Below, piece by piece: positions 1 to 8,518 of a DNA stretch of 64,000 bases. A model generated the notes under the pieces. That model was not told where the DNA came from, searched no databases, and saw only the letters and a program-made list of their open reading frames with translations. How positions within the stretch are numbered: the first letter of the stretch is position 1; the number at the start of each line of letters is the position of its first letter. Origin of the DNA: Ruegeria lacuscaerulensis ITI-1157 (GTDB lineage Bacteria; Pseudomonadota; Alphaproteobacteria; Rhodobacterales; Rhodobacteraceae). Location: positions 3,119,829-3,183,828 of the forward strand of contig GG704596.1 in NCBI GenBank assembly GCA_000161775.1, given 5' to 3'. The translations under genes were made by a program, and so were the position numbers.

Positions 1-201
1 GCCCAGATCTTGTGTGAGACGGACAAAAGGCCCATCGGGCAAAACCTTCAGCGTTGTCTCGCATGTGGCTGGTTCATGCTCCGGGTCTGCAACACGCAAT
101 GCACCCGATACCATGTAGCCTGCATTCACGAGCTTGCAGGCAACCATCGACAGGAGCCTATCGCTGCGATCCGTTTGAGTGGTTTCTATTGCAGCCAACA
201 T
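1..201 (-). CDS. DUF2478 family protein, N-terminal part (cut by window edge)
   Basis: An open frame of 67 codons begins at ATG (199-201) with a strong ribosome binding site (GGAGGAG) just upstream and runs off the left edge with no stop. The segment reading LRVADPEHEPATCETTLKVL resembles the N-terminal part of DUF2478 proteins, a P-loop-like family of unknown function (established family, my recognition from memory). It lies 12 bases downstream of the hemerythrin-type gene on the same strand, so the two probably form one operon. The C-terminal part is outside the window, so the function cannot be tested further. Confidence 0.65.
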   Translation of the reverse strand, partial: MLAAIETTQTDRSDRLLSMVACKLVNAGYMVSGALRVADPEHEPATCETTLKVLPDGPFVRLTQDLG

Positions 202-213
202 TGCCACTCCTCC

Positions 214-696
214 CTAGTGCGGTTCAAAGCGCGGAAACAAAACAGTGTTTTCCATGGTCTGGTGCTCTGCGAGATCCGATAGAAAGCGCCGAATTTCAGC
301 GTACAGCGCCTGCCAGATACCACTTGCGTGGTCTGGCAGCGTCAGGCCATTCGTCAGCCTCAGAATCAGATCCGTGCATTCCGCGTGAACCTCGTGATCC
401 GCCCGCATCGCGCGGATCGGATGCACGGCTCCTAACGTTGCACCGGCACGCATCAGCGGAAAAAGCAAATACTCTTCCTTCGCCATGTGGTCTTCCATCT
501 CCTGCGCCAATTCACCCAACGCCCATTCCAACCCGCGGGGAAAACAACTGTCTCCTTGGTGGACCTGTGCCGCATGTCTGGCCATGGCCTGCAGTTTTGC
601 GAGGTCCTTGCGATGGACTGCGTGGTAACGGCTGATGATGAAGTCGATCAGCGAACCTGTTTCACGCAAAGTGTGGTCGTTCGAATGGTCTGGCAT
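214..696 (-). CDS. Hemerythrin (HHE) cation-binding domain protein, RIC/YtfE-like
   Basis: The protein has 160 residues and a four-helix hemerythrin-type pattern: histidines in ISRYHAVHRKDL near residues 24-27, HAAQVHQG near 41-46, EDHMAKEEYLLFP near 70 and LAEHQTMENTVLFP near the C-terminus. These His/Glu residues are the kind that bind a di-iron centre. The opening resembles the C-terminal half of RIC (YtfE/ScdA/DnrN) proteins, which repair iron-sulfur clusters after nitric oxide damage. The usual N-terminal ScdA_N domain of about 60 residues with its cysteine is absent, so it may be a stand-alone hemerythrin. It precedes the DUF2478 gene, and an inverted repeat lies about 50-80 bases upstream. 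NO function is inference. Confidence 0.75.
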   Translation of the reverse strand: MPDHSNDHTLRETGSLIDFIISRYHAVHRKDLAKLQAMARHAAQVHQGDSCFPRGLEWALGELAQEMEDHMAKEEYLLFPLMRAGATLGAVHPIRAMRADHEVHAECTDLILRLTNGLTLPDHASGIWQALYAEIRRFLSDLAEHQTMENTVLFPRFEPH

Positions 697-747
697 GTCT
701 GGCGGCTTACTGAAGTCGACGCGTGTGTGCGCAAATTGGCATTAAAG

Positions 748-774
748 ATGCGCATTCCACCGCTTAATACGCAT
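748..774. promoter_or_regulatory. Inverted repeat upstream of the hemerythrin gene, possible operator
   Basis: ATGCGCATT (748-756) and AATACGCAT (766-774) form an inverted repeat with one mismatch and a 9-base spacer. The left arm lies in AAGATGCGCATT, which resembles one half of the NsrR-type consensus (AAGATGCATTT), but the spacer is longer than in known NsrR sites. It sits 52-78 bases upstream of the hemerythrin start codon, where a promoter would be expected. Identity of the regulator is unknown. Confidence 0.35.
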
Positions 775-775
775 A

Positions 776-1258
776 CTAGATACCGATTGGGAACGCGACC
801 ATGCGCCTCACTTCGCCCGCTGTGGCATCGAATGAGACCCGGAGTTCGGAAGCGTCTGCCGTTCGCCCTGAAAAGAACCGTATCGAACACCAATATCGCT
901 TTGCTGGCAGGTGGCGATGCGCGGATTCCAACAGGTCGGCAACCGGGTCAGGACTGATGGCCAGCAAGTGACGAATGCGGCAAAGGAGATTGCCGATAGG
1001 AAGACCTTCGAGCATCAGTCATATCGCGTTCGCGCCACCGAAGAGGGTCAGGTCGGTTACGCTTTCCAGCGTGCCGGTGAGCAGATCGAACACTAGCGCA
1101 TTGCCGAGGTCGAACTGCATCACGACCCTGGATCCTTCGATCTCTTCCCGCGCGTGATGCCGGACTGGGAAAGCCGGAAGCTGCGCTTGGAACGATCTTT
1201 GGGCTGAGAAACTGCCAATCCGTTCGTGACAGCCTATACGCGAAAGATATTCTGGCAA
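776..1258 (-). pseudogene. Possible decayed gene split by an in-frame TGA
   Basis: One minus-strand frame is open from 1258 down to 776 apart from a single TGA at 1019-1021. The first half (79 codons) ends in LTLFGGANAI; after the stop the frame resumes with LMLEGLPIGNLLCRIRHLL and continues for another 79 codons. I do not recognise either half. The whole 697-1422 interval has no other convincing gene. It could be a relic of a gene inactivated by a nonsense mutation, or simply chance open frame in GC-rich DNA. No selenocysteine-type context was identified. Confidence 0.25.
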
Positions 1259-1422
1259 CTGTTTTCGGTCGATTATTTAGACTTAATTTCAATATCTTGA
1301 GAAGACTCAACCAGATCCACACAGCCAACACTGCCAGAGAATATCGGCCCTGAGAGACCAATTTTGGCCGTCTCGACCCGACCGTTGTCAGCAGTTCCTC
1401 CTGCATCCCTCCCCAAACAACG

Positions 1423-1445
1423 AAAAAATCCGGCGGCGGCCGGAT
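1423..1445 (-). terminator. Rho-independent terminator after tRNA-Ser
   Basis: On the minus strand a 7-bp stem (ATCCGGC pairing with GCCGGAT, 4-base loop) is followed by six T residues. It lies 26 bases beyond the 3' end of the tRNA-Ser gene and in the right orientation to end its transcript. Confidence 0.75.
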
Positions 1446-1471
1446 CGGGAGAACGCTTTCGCTTGGGCAAG

Positions 1472-1561
1472 TGGCGGGGAGACAGGGATTCGAACCCTGG
1501 GAACGCTCTCACGTTCAACGGTTTTCAAGACCGCCGCATTCGACCACTCTGCCACCTCCCC
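1472..1561 (-). tRNA. tRNA-Ser (anticodon UGA)
   Basis: Read on the minus strand the 90-base gene starts GGGGAGGTGGC and ends TCTCCCCGCCA, with the CCA encoded. The acceptor arm pairs, the T arm has GGTTCGAATCC, and the anticodon loop is CTTGAAA, giving anticodon UGA for serine codon UCA. A long variable arm (GAACGTGAGAGCGTTC region) is present, as expected for a class II serine tRNA. Confidence 0.95.
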
Positions 1562-1765
1562 GGCGCAGGCAGCGGTCTAAGACGAACATCACCGCGTGGC
1601 AAGCAAAAAGAGGGAATTCTTGCCGAAGCCACGGCCCCAGTCTTTCCTTGGCCCGATGCGCAGGTTATGGTTCGCGCGCAAGTCGGCTGGATACTGGCGA
1701 AAAACCGCAGATCCAGCAGTCGGGCTGGGCTTTGACACGGCCATACAGGCAGGGGAATACACAAC

Positions 1766-2926
1766 ATGAATTCAGCGACAGAGAAGCGCTTTGGACCCTG
1801 GCCGCTTGCGGCTGCGGTGGTGTTGACTGCGTTGACCGGATGTGACGAGGCGTTTCTTGCTGACAAACCTTCACGCGATACCGCCTCTGATACACGGGAT
1901 GAGGGCGGCAAGATCGAATTGCTGCCTGATCTCACCGGCCCATCGCAGCGCGACGTTGAAGCGCCGGACGTTTTTCAGGTGACCGAGGTCGGTCTTTGGG
2001 ACGGGCGCCCGTCGCTGGGCGGCATCTGGGTCGCTCACCCCGATGTATCACAGCCTGAACGTGTAAGGATCACGAACCCCAAAACCAAGAAGTCCGTGAC
2101 CGGCGCCCTGTTCCGCCGCGAACGCAACCTGCCCGGACCGATCCTTCAGGTGTCGTCCTCGGCCGCTGAAAAGCTGGGCATGCTCCCTGGCGCTCCTGAA
2201 CGGCTGGAAGTCGTGGCCTTGCGGCGCGAAAAGATCGAGCCGCCCCAACCAGAACCTGCAGCGGAACCGGCCGACGCCTCACCGGACGCGGCATCCGCCA
2301 AAACAGATGATGCCGTTCCGCAGGCCGAAGCCTCGGCTGGGGAAAAACCGCCGAAACGGAAATGGTGGCAGAAGAAGGCGCCAGAGGACGTGGCAGCAGA
2401 TGTCTCGGCTGAAGCTGCGGCAGCCGGAGTTGCGGCCGCCTCCTCGGCAACCGAACCGACTGCCTCCACGGCAGCAGAAACCGCGGCGACCGCGGGGCGC
2501 TCCTCCGCCACTCTGACTGACCCGGTCGTTGCGCCGCCACAGCAAAAGCCGGCCAAGCGCAAATGGTGGCAAAAAAAGCCGGCCGACGAAATCACCGAAA
2601 CACCGCTCGACCCGATCGCAGGAGCCGCCGCAGCGATCGAGGCGTCAGAGCCGACGCAGGCCGCGACCAAGGCGGATGCGACGGCGTCAAACCTGTCAAA
2701 ACCTTTTGTTCAGATCGGCACATTCGGTCTTGAAGCCAATGCAAGAACCGCAGCCGAAAAGGTCAGTGCGAATGGTTTTTCGGCGCAGGTTCAAAAAATC
2801 ACCTCCGACGGAAAGCCGGTGTGGCGCGTGCTGGTTGGCCCAGCGGCCACGCGTGCCGAGCGCAGAGCAATCCTCGGAGACATGAAGGATCTCGGATTTT
2901 CCGATGCCTTCATCGCCAAGAAATAA
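1766..2926 (+). CDS. SPOR-domain lipoprotein with DPBB-like middle region
   Basis: The protein has 386 residues. An N-terminal hydrophobic stretch ends in the lipobox LTGC at residues 23-26, so it is probably an outer-membrane or periplasmic lipoprotein. Residues about 70-155 resemble the double-psi beta-barrel region of RlpA-type proteins. Residues 160-305 are a low-complexity Ala/Pro/Lys linker that contains the same octapeptide KRKWWQKK twice (near 198 and 264). Residues about 311-386 form a SPOR domain, which binds denuded peptidoglycan at division septa. It lies 15 bases upstream of a D,D-carboxypeptidase gene, which supports a cell-wall role. The function of the Trp/Lys repeats is unknown. 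Confidence 0.85.
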   Translation: MNSATEKRFGPWPLAAAVVLTALTGCDEAFLADKPSRDTASDTRDEGGKIELLPDLTGPSQRDVEAPDVFQVTEVGLWDGRPSLGGIWVAHPDVSQPERVRITNPKTKKSVTGALFRRERNLPGPILQVSSSAAEKLGMLPGAPERLEVVALRREKIEPPQPEPAAEPADASPDAASAKTDDAVPQAEASAGEKPPKRKWWQKKAPEDVAADVSAEAAAAGVAAASSATEPTASTAAETAATAGRSSATLTDPVVAPPQQKPAKRKWWQKKPADEITETPLDPIAGAAAAIEASEPTQAATKADATASNLSKPFVQIGTFGLEANARTAAEKVSANGFSAQVQKITSDGKPVWRVLVGPAATRAERRAILGDMKDLGFSDAFIAKK

Positions 2927-2941
2927 TCCAGGAGGCCCTTC

Positions 2942-4108
2942 ATGCTGTCCTCAATTCGAACGATCCTTTCCGCCTGCTGGCTGATTCTGCTGGCCCTGCC
3001 CGCCTTGGCTTTCGATACGTCTGCCCGGGCAGCCTATGTGATGGACCAGACCACCGGCACGGTTCTGTTGTCGAAGAATGCCGATCAGCCGCTGCCGCCC
3101 GCGTCGATGTCCAAGCTGATGACGCTGTACGTCGCTTTCGAGGCCCTGCGCGATGGGCGCCTGACGCTGGATGAGAAACTGCCGGTCTCGGAACACGCCA
3201 TGAGCTATGGCGGATCGACCATGTTCCTGAACACTCAGGACCGGGTCAGGGTCGAGGACCTGCTGCGTGGAATCATCGTGCTCTCGGGCAACGATGCCTG
3301 TGTGGTCATCGCCGAGGCCCTCAGCCCTGACGGGACCGAGGCGGGTTTCGCCCGATATATGACCCAACGGGCAAAGCAGATGGGCATGAACAACTCGACC
3401 TTCGCAAATTCCAATGGCTGGCCTGCGGCGGGCCACATGATGTCGGTCAAGGATTTGGCCATTTTGGCGGACCGCCTGATCACCGATTTTCCCGAGTACT
3501 ATCCGCTTTTCGCCGAAGAGACTTTTGAGTTCGACGGCCGTGCGCCGTCCAACGTGAACAATCGAAACCCTCTGCTCAAACTCGACATCGGTGCCGATGG
3601 TCTCAAGACCGGCCACACGCAAGAGGCCGGTTATGGTCTCGTGGGCTCGGCCAAGCAGGGCGACCGACGGGTGATCTTCGTCCTGTCGGGCCTCGAGAAT
3701 GTAGCCCGCCGTGCAGAGGAGGCCGAGGCCGTGGTTAACTGGTCGTTTCGAAATTTTGTCGAGAGGACGGTTGCCAGCGCCGATACGCCGATAGCCCAGG
3801 CCAAGGTCTGGATGGGTGCGCAAAAGACCGTAGGCCTGGTGCCCGAAGGCGATCTGACACTGCTGTTTCCGGTGTTGAATGACCAGAATGTCCCCGCCGA
3901 GGTGGTTTACGAAGGACCGATCAACGCACCGATCCAAAAGGGGCAGAAACTGGCCGAACTGGTGGTAAAGCCCGAAGGTTTGCCTGAAATCCGCAGGCCG
4001 CTTTACGCCGCCGAAGATGTCCTGCTGGGCGGCTTCGCGGTCCGGCTGCTGACCGTCGGCGGCATCGTGCTCCAAGACATTCTCAACTCGCCATTGGAGT
4101 CGATGTGA
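2942..4108 (+). CDS. dacC: D-alanyl-D-alanine carboxypeptidase (PBP5/6 type, peptidase S11)
   Basis: This 388-residue protein trims the terminal D-Ala from peptidoglycan pentapeptides in the periplasm. It has a signal peptide (first 23 residues) and the three penicillin-binding motifs in order: S55-M-S-K58 (catalytic serine and lysine), S115-G-N117 and K222-T-G224. The C-terminal beta-rich domain and final amphipathic helix match PBP5. A GGAGG ribosome binding site lies 6 bases before the ATG. It is the second gene of the SPOR protein-dac-tmk-holB-tatD string and overlaps tmk by four bases. Confidence 0.93.
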   Translation: MLSSIRTILSACWLILLALPALAFDTSARAAYVMDQTTGTVLLSKNADQPLPPASMSKLMTLYVAFEALRDGRLTLDEKLPVSEHAMSYGGSTMFLNTQDRVRVEDLLRGIIVLSGNDACVVIAEALSPDGTEAGFARYMTQRAKQMGMNNSTFANSNGWPAAGHMMSVKDLAILADRLITDFPEYYPLFAEETFEFDGRAPSNVNNRNPLLKLDIGADGLKTGHTQEAGYGLVGSAKQGDRRVIFVLSGLENVARRAEEAEAVVNWSFRNFVERTVASADTPIAQAKVWMGAQKTVGLVPEGDLTLLFPVLNDQNVPAEVVYEGPINAPIQKGQKLAELVVKPEGLPEIRRPLYAAEDVLLGGFAVRLLTVGGIVLQDILNSPLESM

Positions 4109-4737
4109 CCGGGCGGGGAATGTTTCTGACTTTCGAAGGCATCGATGGATCGGGCAAGTCCACCCAAGCGCGGATGTTGGCCGAGCATCTTCGCCTCTCC
4201 GGGCATGAAGTTGTCCTGACGCGTGAGCCCGGCGGATCACCTGGTGCCGAAGAAATCCGCAGGCTGGTTCTTGAGGGCGACCCCGACCGTTGGTCGGCGG
4301 AAACGGAAATCCTGTTGTTCACTGCCGCCCGTCGCGATCACCTTGAGCGTACGATCGAGCCCGCCCTGGCGGAAGGCAAGATCGTGATCTGCGACCGGTT
4401 CGCCGACAGCACACGCATGTATCAAGGCTTGTCGCGTGGGGATCTCCGCGCCATCGTGGATCAGCTGCACCAGCTGATGATCCGCCGCGAGCCCGACCTG
4501 ACCCTTCTGATCGACATGGATCCGGAAACCGGCCTGGCGCGCGCCAAGGGGCGACATGGGGGTGAAGAACGGTTCGAGGATTTCGGTCCGGACCTGCAGC
4601 GGCGTATGCGCAAAGGCTTTCTGGAGTTGGCGGAGGAATTCCCCGAACGGTTTCGCGTGATCGATGGCAATCGAGACATGGACAGCGTGTCCCGCGATGT
4701 GACACAGATCGCTCTGCAGGCCTTGCAGCAGAACTGA
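4105..4737 (+). CDS. tmk: Thymidylate kinase
   Basis: The enzyme phosphorylates dTMP to dTDP for DNA synthesis. The P-loop FEGIDGSGKST (residues 10-20), the DR-x motif in CDRFADSTRMYQG and the lid region with RAKGRHGGEERFE are all present. I chose the GTG at 4105, which overlaps the dac stop (GTGA) and has GGAG at the right distance; an ATG at 4120 that gives MFLTFEGIDG is an equally plausible start. Length (210 residues) is normal. Confidence 0.95.
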   Translation: MTGRGMFLTFEGIDGSGKSTQARMLAEHLRLSGHEVVLTREPGGSPGAEEIRRLVLEGDPDRWSAETEILLFTAARRDHLERTIEPALAEGKIVICDRFADSTRMYQGLSRGDLRAIVDQLHQLMIRREPDLTLLIDMDPETGLARAKGRHGGEERFEDFGPDLQRRMRKGFLELAEEFPERFRVIDGNRDMDSVSRDVTQIALQALQQN

Positions 4738-4738
4738 A

Positions 4739-5860
4739 ATGATCAACGAAACTCCAACCCCTGATCAGGTGCCCGGCGCTCCGCACCCGCGCGAGACCCA
4801 CCGTCTCATCGGCCAGGACGCCGCCGAACAGGCGTTTTTGACGGCATTCAATTCAGAGCGGCTGCACCACGGCTGGCTTCTGACAGGTCCGCGCGGCGTG
4901 GGCAAGGCGACCTTGGCCTGGCGCATTGCGCGCTTTCTTCTTGCAACGGAGGACGCGCAGAATGACGGGCTGTTCGGCGGCACCTCCGCCCCGACGACTC
5001 TGGACATCGATCCCGATCATGCGGTCGCACATCGCGTCCGAGCCGGCGCCGAGCCTGGTCTGGCCGTCGTCACGCGTTCGCTGAACGACAAGGAAAAGCT
5101 GCGCAACGAAATCGTGGTTGAGGATATTCGCAGGCTCAGCCGTTTTTTCGGTCTTTCTGCCGCCGATGGCGGGCGCAGGGTGGTTATCGTGGACGCAGCC
5201 GACGAGATGAATGTCAACGCCGCCAACGCTCTGCTGAAAATGCTGGAAGAGCCTCCAGCACGCACGACCTTGTTGCTGATTTCACACCAGCCCTCAAGGC
5301 TGCTGCCCACGATCCGGTCTCGCTGCCGGACGTTGCGGTTGGCACCGCTTTCGCCGGCCGACATGGCGGCCGCATTGGCCCAGGCAGGTGCGGAACTGCC
5401 CCCCAACCCCGATCATCTGTCCGCGCTTGCGTCCGGTTCCGTCGGGGATGCGGTGCGCCTGATCAACTTGGGAGGGCTTGAGATCTACGCCGAGCTGATC
5501 GGTCTTCTGGCCACCCTACCCGGCCTGGACCGTCAACGCGCCTTGGTTCTGGCCGAGGCCGCTGCACAGCGTGGCGCGTCCGAACGATTTGACCTTTTGC
5601 TGAACCTGATCGACATCGCCTTGTCTCGGCTGGCTTTGACCGGCGCGACAGGTACGCCGCCCAGTCCCGAAGCCGCACCGAACGAGGCTGAGACGCTGGT
5701 GCGGCTCTCTGCTTCACCACAGAAGGCCCGACAGTGGGCGCAGACTGCTGCCAACATCACCGCGCGCGCGCGCCATGGCCAATCGGTCAACCTTGACCCG
5801 GCCGCCGTGGTCCTAGATACGGTGTTCAAGATCCAGGAAACCGCCGGCACAAGCAGATGA
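4739..5860 (+). CDS. holB: DNA polymerase III subunit delta'
   Basis: This clamp-loader subunit has 373 residues. It shows the AAA+ fold with a Walker A-like GPRGVGKAT (residues 50-58), the conserved ANALLKMLEEPP segment and an SRC-type sensor in PTIRSRCRTL. It follows tmk by one base, an arrangement common in bacteria. Its TGA stop overlaps an ATG for the TatD-type gene (ATGA at 5857-5860), which indicates translational coupling. Confidence 0.92.
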   Translation: MINETPTPDQVPGAPHPRETHRLIGQDAAEQAFLTAFNSERLHHGWLLTGPRGVGKATLAWRIARFLLATEDAQNDGLFGGTSAPTTLDIDPDHAVAHRVRAGAEPGLAVVTRSLNDKEKLRNEIVVEDIRRLSRFFGLSAADGGRRVVIVDAADEMNVNAANALLKMLEEPPARTTLLLISHQPSRLLPTIRSRCRTLRLAPLSPADMAAALAQAGAELPPNPDHLSALASGSVGDAVRLINLGGLEIYAELIGLLATLPGLDRQRALVLAEAAAQRGASERFDLLLNLIDIALSRLALTGATGTPPSPEAAPNEAETLVRLSASPQKARQWAQTAANITARARHGQSVNLDPAAVVLDTVFKIQETAGTSR

Positions 5861-6671
5861 GCGATACCACGCCCCCCCCGCAATTACCGACAGCCACTGC
5901 CACCTCGATTTCCCTGACTTCGACGGGCAATTGGACGAGATCATCTCTCGCGCGGCGCAAGCGGGCGTGACGAGAATGGTCACGATCTGCACGCGTTTGC
6001 GCAACGAACCTGCCGTGCGCGCCATCGCCGAAACCCATGATCCGGTCTTCTACGCCGCAGGCACCCACCCCATGAGCGCCGCAGAGGAGCCCCTGGCAAC
6101 AGTGGACGAACTGGTTTCGCTGGCCGAGCACCCAAAGTTCGTGGGTATCGGCGAAACCGGACTGGACTACCACTATACCGCCGAAAGCGCCGATATTCAG
6201 AAACGATCGCTGCGCATCCATATCGAGGCCGCCCAGCGCACCGGGCTGCCTCTGATCATCCATGCCCGCGCAGCAGACGCCGACATGGCCGACATTCTGA
6301 CCGCCGAGCACCGCAACGCGCCGTATTCCTGTGTGATGCACTGCTTTTCGTCCTCGGAGGCGCTGGCAAAGGCGGCGTTGGACCTTGGGTTCTACCTGTC
6401 GATGTCAGGCATCGCGGCGTTTCCCAAAAGCCGGGACTTGCGCAACATTTTCGCCGCCGCCCCGGTCGACCGCATCCTGGTCGAGACCGACGCCCCTTAC
6501 CTTGCGCCGCCACCGCATCGCGGGAAACGCAACGAGCCCGCCTACACGGCCCACACAGCACGCGTTGGCGCCCAGTTGTACGGTCTTGACTATGCCGAGT
6601 TTGCCGCCCGCACGCAGGCAAATTTTGAGCGCCTGTTTGCCAAGGCCGCTGCCTACAAGGCTGCTGCATGA
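5857..6671 (+). CDS. tatD: TatD-family metal-dependent hydrolase/deoxyribonuclease, apparent frameshift near the start
   Basis: The body of the protein matches TatD enzymes: the N-terminal metal motif SHCHLDF, GIGETGLDYHY, HARAAD, and the C-terminal DAPYLAPPPHRGKRNEP. The expected start is the ATG at 5857 that overlaps the holB stop, but it reads in a different frame. Between them lies a run of eight C (5872-5879). With nine C the product would begin MSDTTPPPAITDSHCHL and have about 271 residues. No ATG exists in the downstream frame before 5931, and a start there would remove the HxH metal ligands. The gene overlaps the next start by four bases. The shift may be a sequencing error, a slippery run or a real mutation. 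Confidence 0.85.
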
Positions 6672-7474
6672 CCACCCTGCGCTGCACCATTCTTGGCTGC
6701 GGATCATCGGGCGGCGTGCCGCGGTTGGGGGGGCAATGGGGCGATTGCGACCCGAACGATCCGCGCAACGTGCGCCGCCGCTGCTCGATGCTGGTCGAGC
6801 GGGACGGACCGGACGGAACGACTTCGGTCCTGATTGACACGACACCGGACATGCGAAGCCAATTGCTCGACACCGGGACCGGCCGTTTGGATGGCGTCGT
6901 CTATACCCATTCCCATGCAGATCATGTGCACGGAATCGACGACTTGCGCATGATCGTGTTCAACATGCACAGCCGGGTTCGCGTCTGGGCCGACGGCGAT
7001 ACCCAGAACGCCCTGCTAGGGCGGTTCGGTTATGCGTTCATTCAGCCCGAAGGCTCGCCTTATCCGCCGATCCTCGACCTCAAGACAATCGATGGGCCGT
7101 TTGCGGTTGACGGGCCGGGCGGGTTGATCCCGTTCCGTCCGATCAAGGTCAACCATGGCTCGATCGATGCGCTTGGGTTCCGCATAGGCGATCTGGCTTA
7201 CTTGCCCGATGTCGCCGAAATCTATGATGACTCTTGGGCCGAGCTTGAGGATCTGGATTGCCTTGTGATCGACGCCTTGCGCCGCAGCCCACACCCGACT
7301 CATGCCCATCTGGAAAAAACCTTGGGCTGGATCGAGAAGCTGCACCCCAAACGCGCGGTTCTGACCAACATGCATATCGACTTGGACTTTGCCACGGTTG
7401 ACGCCGAAACCCCTGACAACGTCGCGCCCGCTTTCGACGGCATGGTAATCGACCAGCCCCTGCGGGACGGGTAG
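6668..7474 (+). CDS. Metallo-beta-lactamase-fold hydrolase (PhnP/COG1235-like)
   Basis: The 268-residue protein carries the binuclear metal motif H81-x-H83-x-D85-H86 (THSHADHVHG), further ligands in HGSIDALG and TNMHIDLDF, and the N-terminal LGCGSSGGVPR with nearby Cys residues seen in this subgroup. Related enzymes cleave phosphodiesters such as cyclic ribose phosphates or nucleotides; the substrate here is unknown. It is coupled to the TatD-type gene by a four-base overlap. Confidence 0.85.
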   Translation: MTTLRCTILGCGSSGGVPRLGGQWGDCDPNDPRNVRRRCSMLVERDGPDGTTSVLIDTTPDMRSQLLDTGTGRLDGVVYTHSHADHVHGIDDLRMIVFNMHSRVRVWADGDTQNALLGRFGYAFIQPEGSPYPPILDLKTIDGPFAVDGPGGLIPFRPIKVNHGSIDALGFRIGDLAYLPDVAEIYDDSWAELEDLDCLVIDALRRSPHPTHAHLEKTLGWIEKLHPKRAVLTNMHIDLDFATVDAETPDNVAPAFDGMVIDQPLRDG

Positions 7475-7526
7475 CGGTGCTTCCTGCAACGGATCCCAAG
7501 CAAGCAGCGGGAGAATTGGCCGCGAG

Positions 7527-8459
7527 ATGTTGCAGAATCTGATCGATGTCATCCTGCCGGTCTTTCTGGTCATCGGTGCCGGATATGCCGCGACCCTGTT
7601 TGGTTATTTCAAGGAAATGCATGTCGACGGGTTGATGAAATTCACCCAGGGCTTCGCCATCCCTTGCCTGTTGTTCCTCGCAATCGCGCATCTGGATCTG
7701 ACTGCCAGCTTCGACCCTAGATTGCTTGGCAGTTTCTACGCCGCCGCAGGAATTTGCTTTGTTGCGGGAATGCTTGGCGCGCGTCTGATCTTTGGCCGCG
7801 AATGGGAAGACAGCGTCGCCATCGGTTTCTGTTGCCTGTTCTCGAATTCCGTGCTGCTGGGCCTGCCCATCACCGAACGCGCCTACGGGCCGGAAAACCT
7901 GACGGGAAACTACGCCATCATCGCGTTCCATTCGCCCTTCTGCTACTGCGTCGGCATCACCGTCATGGAGTTCATCCGCAATCGCGGTCACGGCGGCACG
8001 CGTATGGTTCGTTCGGTTTTCTCGGCAATGTTCAAGAACGCACTGATCCTTGGCATCACGCTTGGGTTCATCGTCAACCTGAGCGGCATCGCCATTCCGG
8101 CCGTAGTCGACGAAGCGCTGGGGCTGATCACCCGGGCAGCCCTGCCCGGCGCCCTGTTCGCCCTGGGCGGCGTGCTGGTCATGTACCGCCCCGAAGGCGA
8201 CCTGAAAGCCATCGGTTTTGTCTGTTGCGTGTCCCTGGTGTTGCATCCCAGCCTGGTGTGGCTGTTCGGTTCACTTTCTGCTTTGCCGCAGGATCTGTTC
8301 CGTTCGGGTGTTCTGAATGCGGCCATGGCCCCGGGCTTCAACGCATATATCTTTGCCAGCCTGTATGGACGGGCCAAGCGGGTTGCAGCATCATCTGTAT
8401 TGATCGGCACAGGGGTTTCGATTTTGACGGTTTGGGTTTGGCTGACGTTGTTGGGTTAA
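7527..8459 (+). CDS. AEC (auxin efflux carrier) family transporter
   Basis: This 310-residue membrane protein has about ten hydrophobic segments arranged as two halves. The conserved Asn/Pro helix regions (GFAIPCLLF near residue 50 and NSVLLGLPI near 110) are typical of AEC carriers, which export or import small organic acids. The substrate cannot be told from sequence. It stands alone, with 52 bases to the upstream gene and 59 to the next. Confidence 0.88.
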   Translation: MLQNLIDVILPVFLVIGAGYAATLFGYFKEMHVDGLMKFTQGFAIPCLLFLAIAHLDLTASFDPRLLGSFYAAAGICFVAGMLGARLIFGREWEDSVAIGFCCLFSNSVLLGLPITERAYGPENLTGNYAIIAFHSPFCYCVGITVMEFIRNRGHGGTRMVRSVFSAMFKNALILGITLGFIVNLSGIAIPAVVDEALGLITRAALPGALFALGGVLVMYRPEGDLKAIGFVCCVSLVLHPSLVWLFGSLSALPQDLFRSGVLNAAMAPGFNAYIFASLYGRAKRVAASSVLIGTGVSILTVWVWLTLLG

Positions 8460-8518
8460 TTTCAGTTGACTTTGCCCGGCTTCACCGCACCTATCCCTCG
8501 AACAAACAGGAGCGGAAA

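Noticed and set aside
1019-1021. Selenocysteine coding at the in-frame TGA.
   Set aside because: No SECIS-like hairpin was recognised immediately after it and no known selenoprotein resembles the flanks.
2220-2700. Tandem DNA repeats in the Ala/Pro-rich part of the SPOR protein gene.
   Set aside because: Similarity is at protein level only (KRKWWQKK); the DNA copies differ at wobble positions and the rest is ordinary low-complexity coding sequence.
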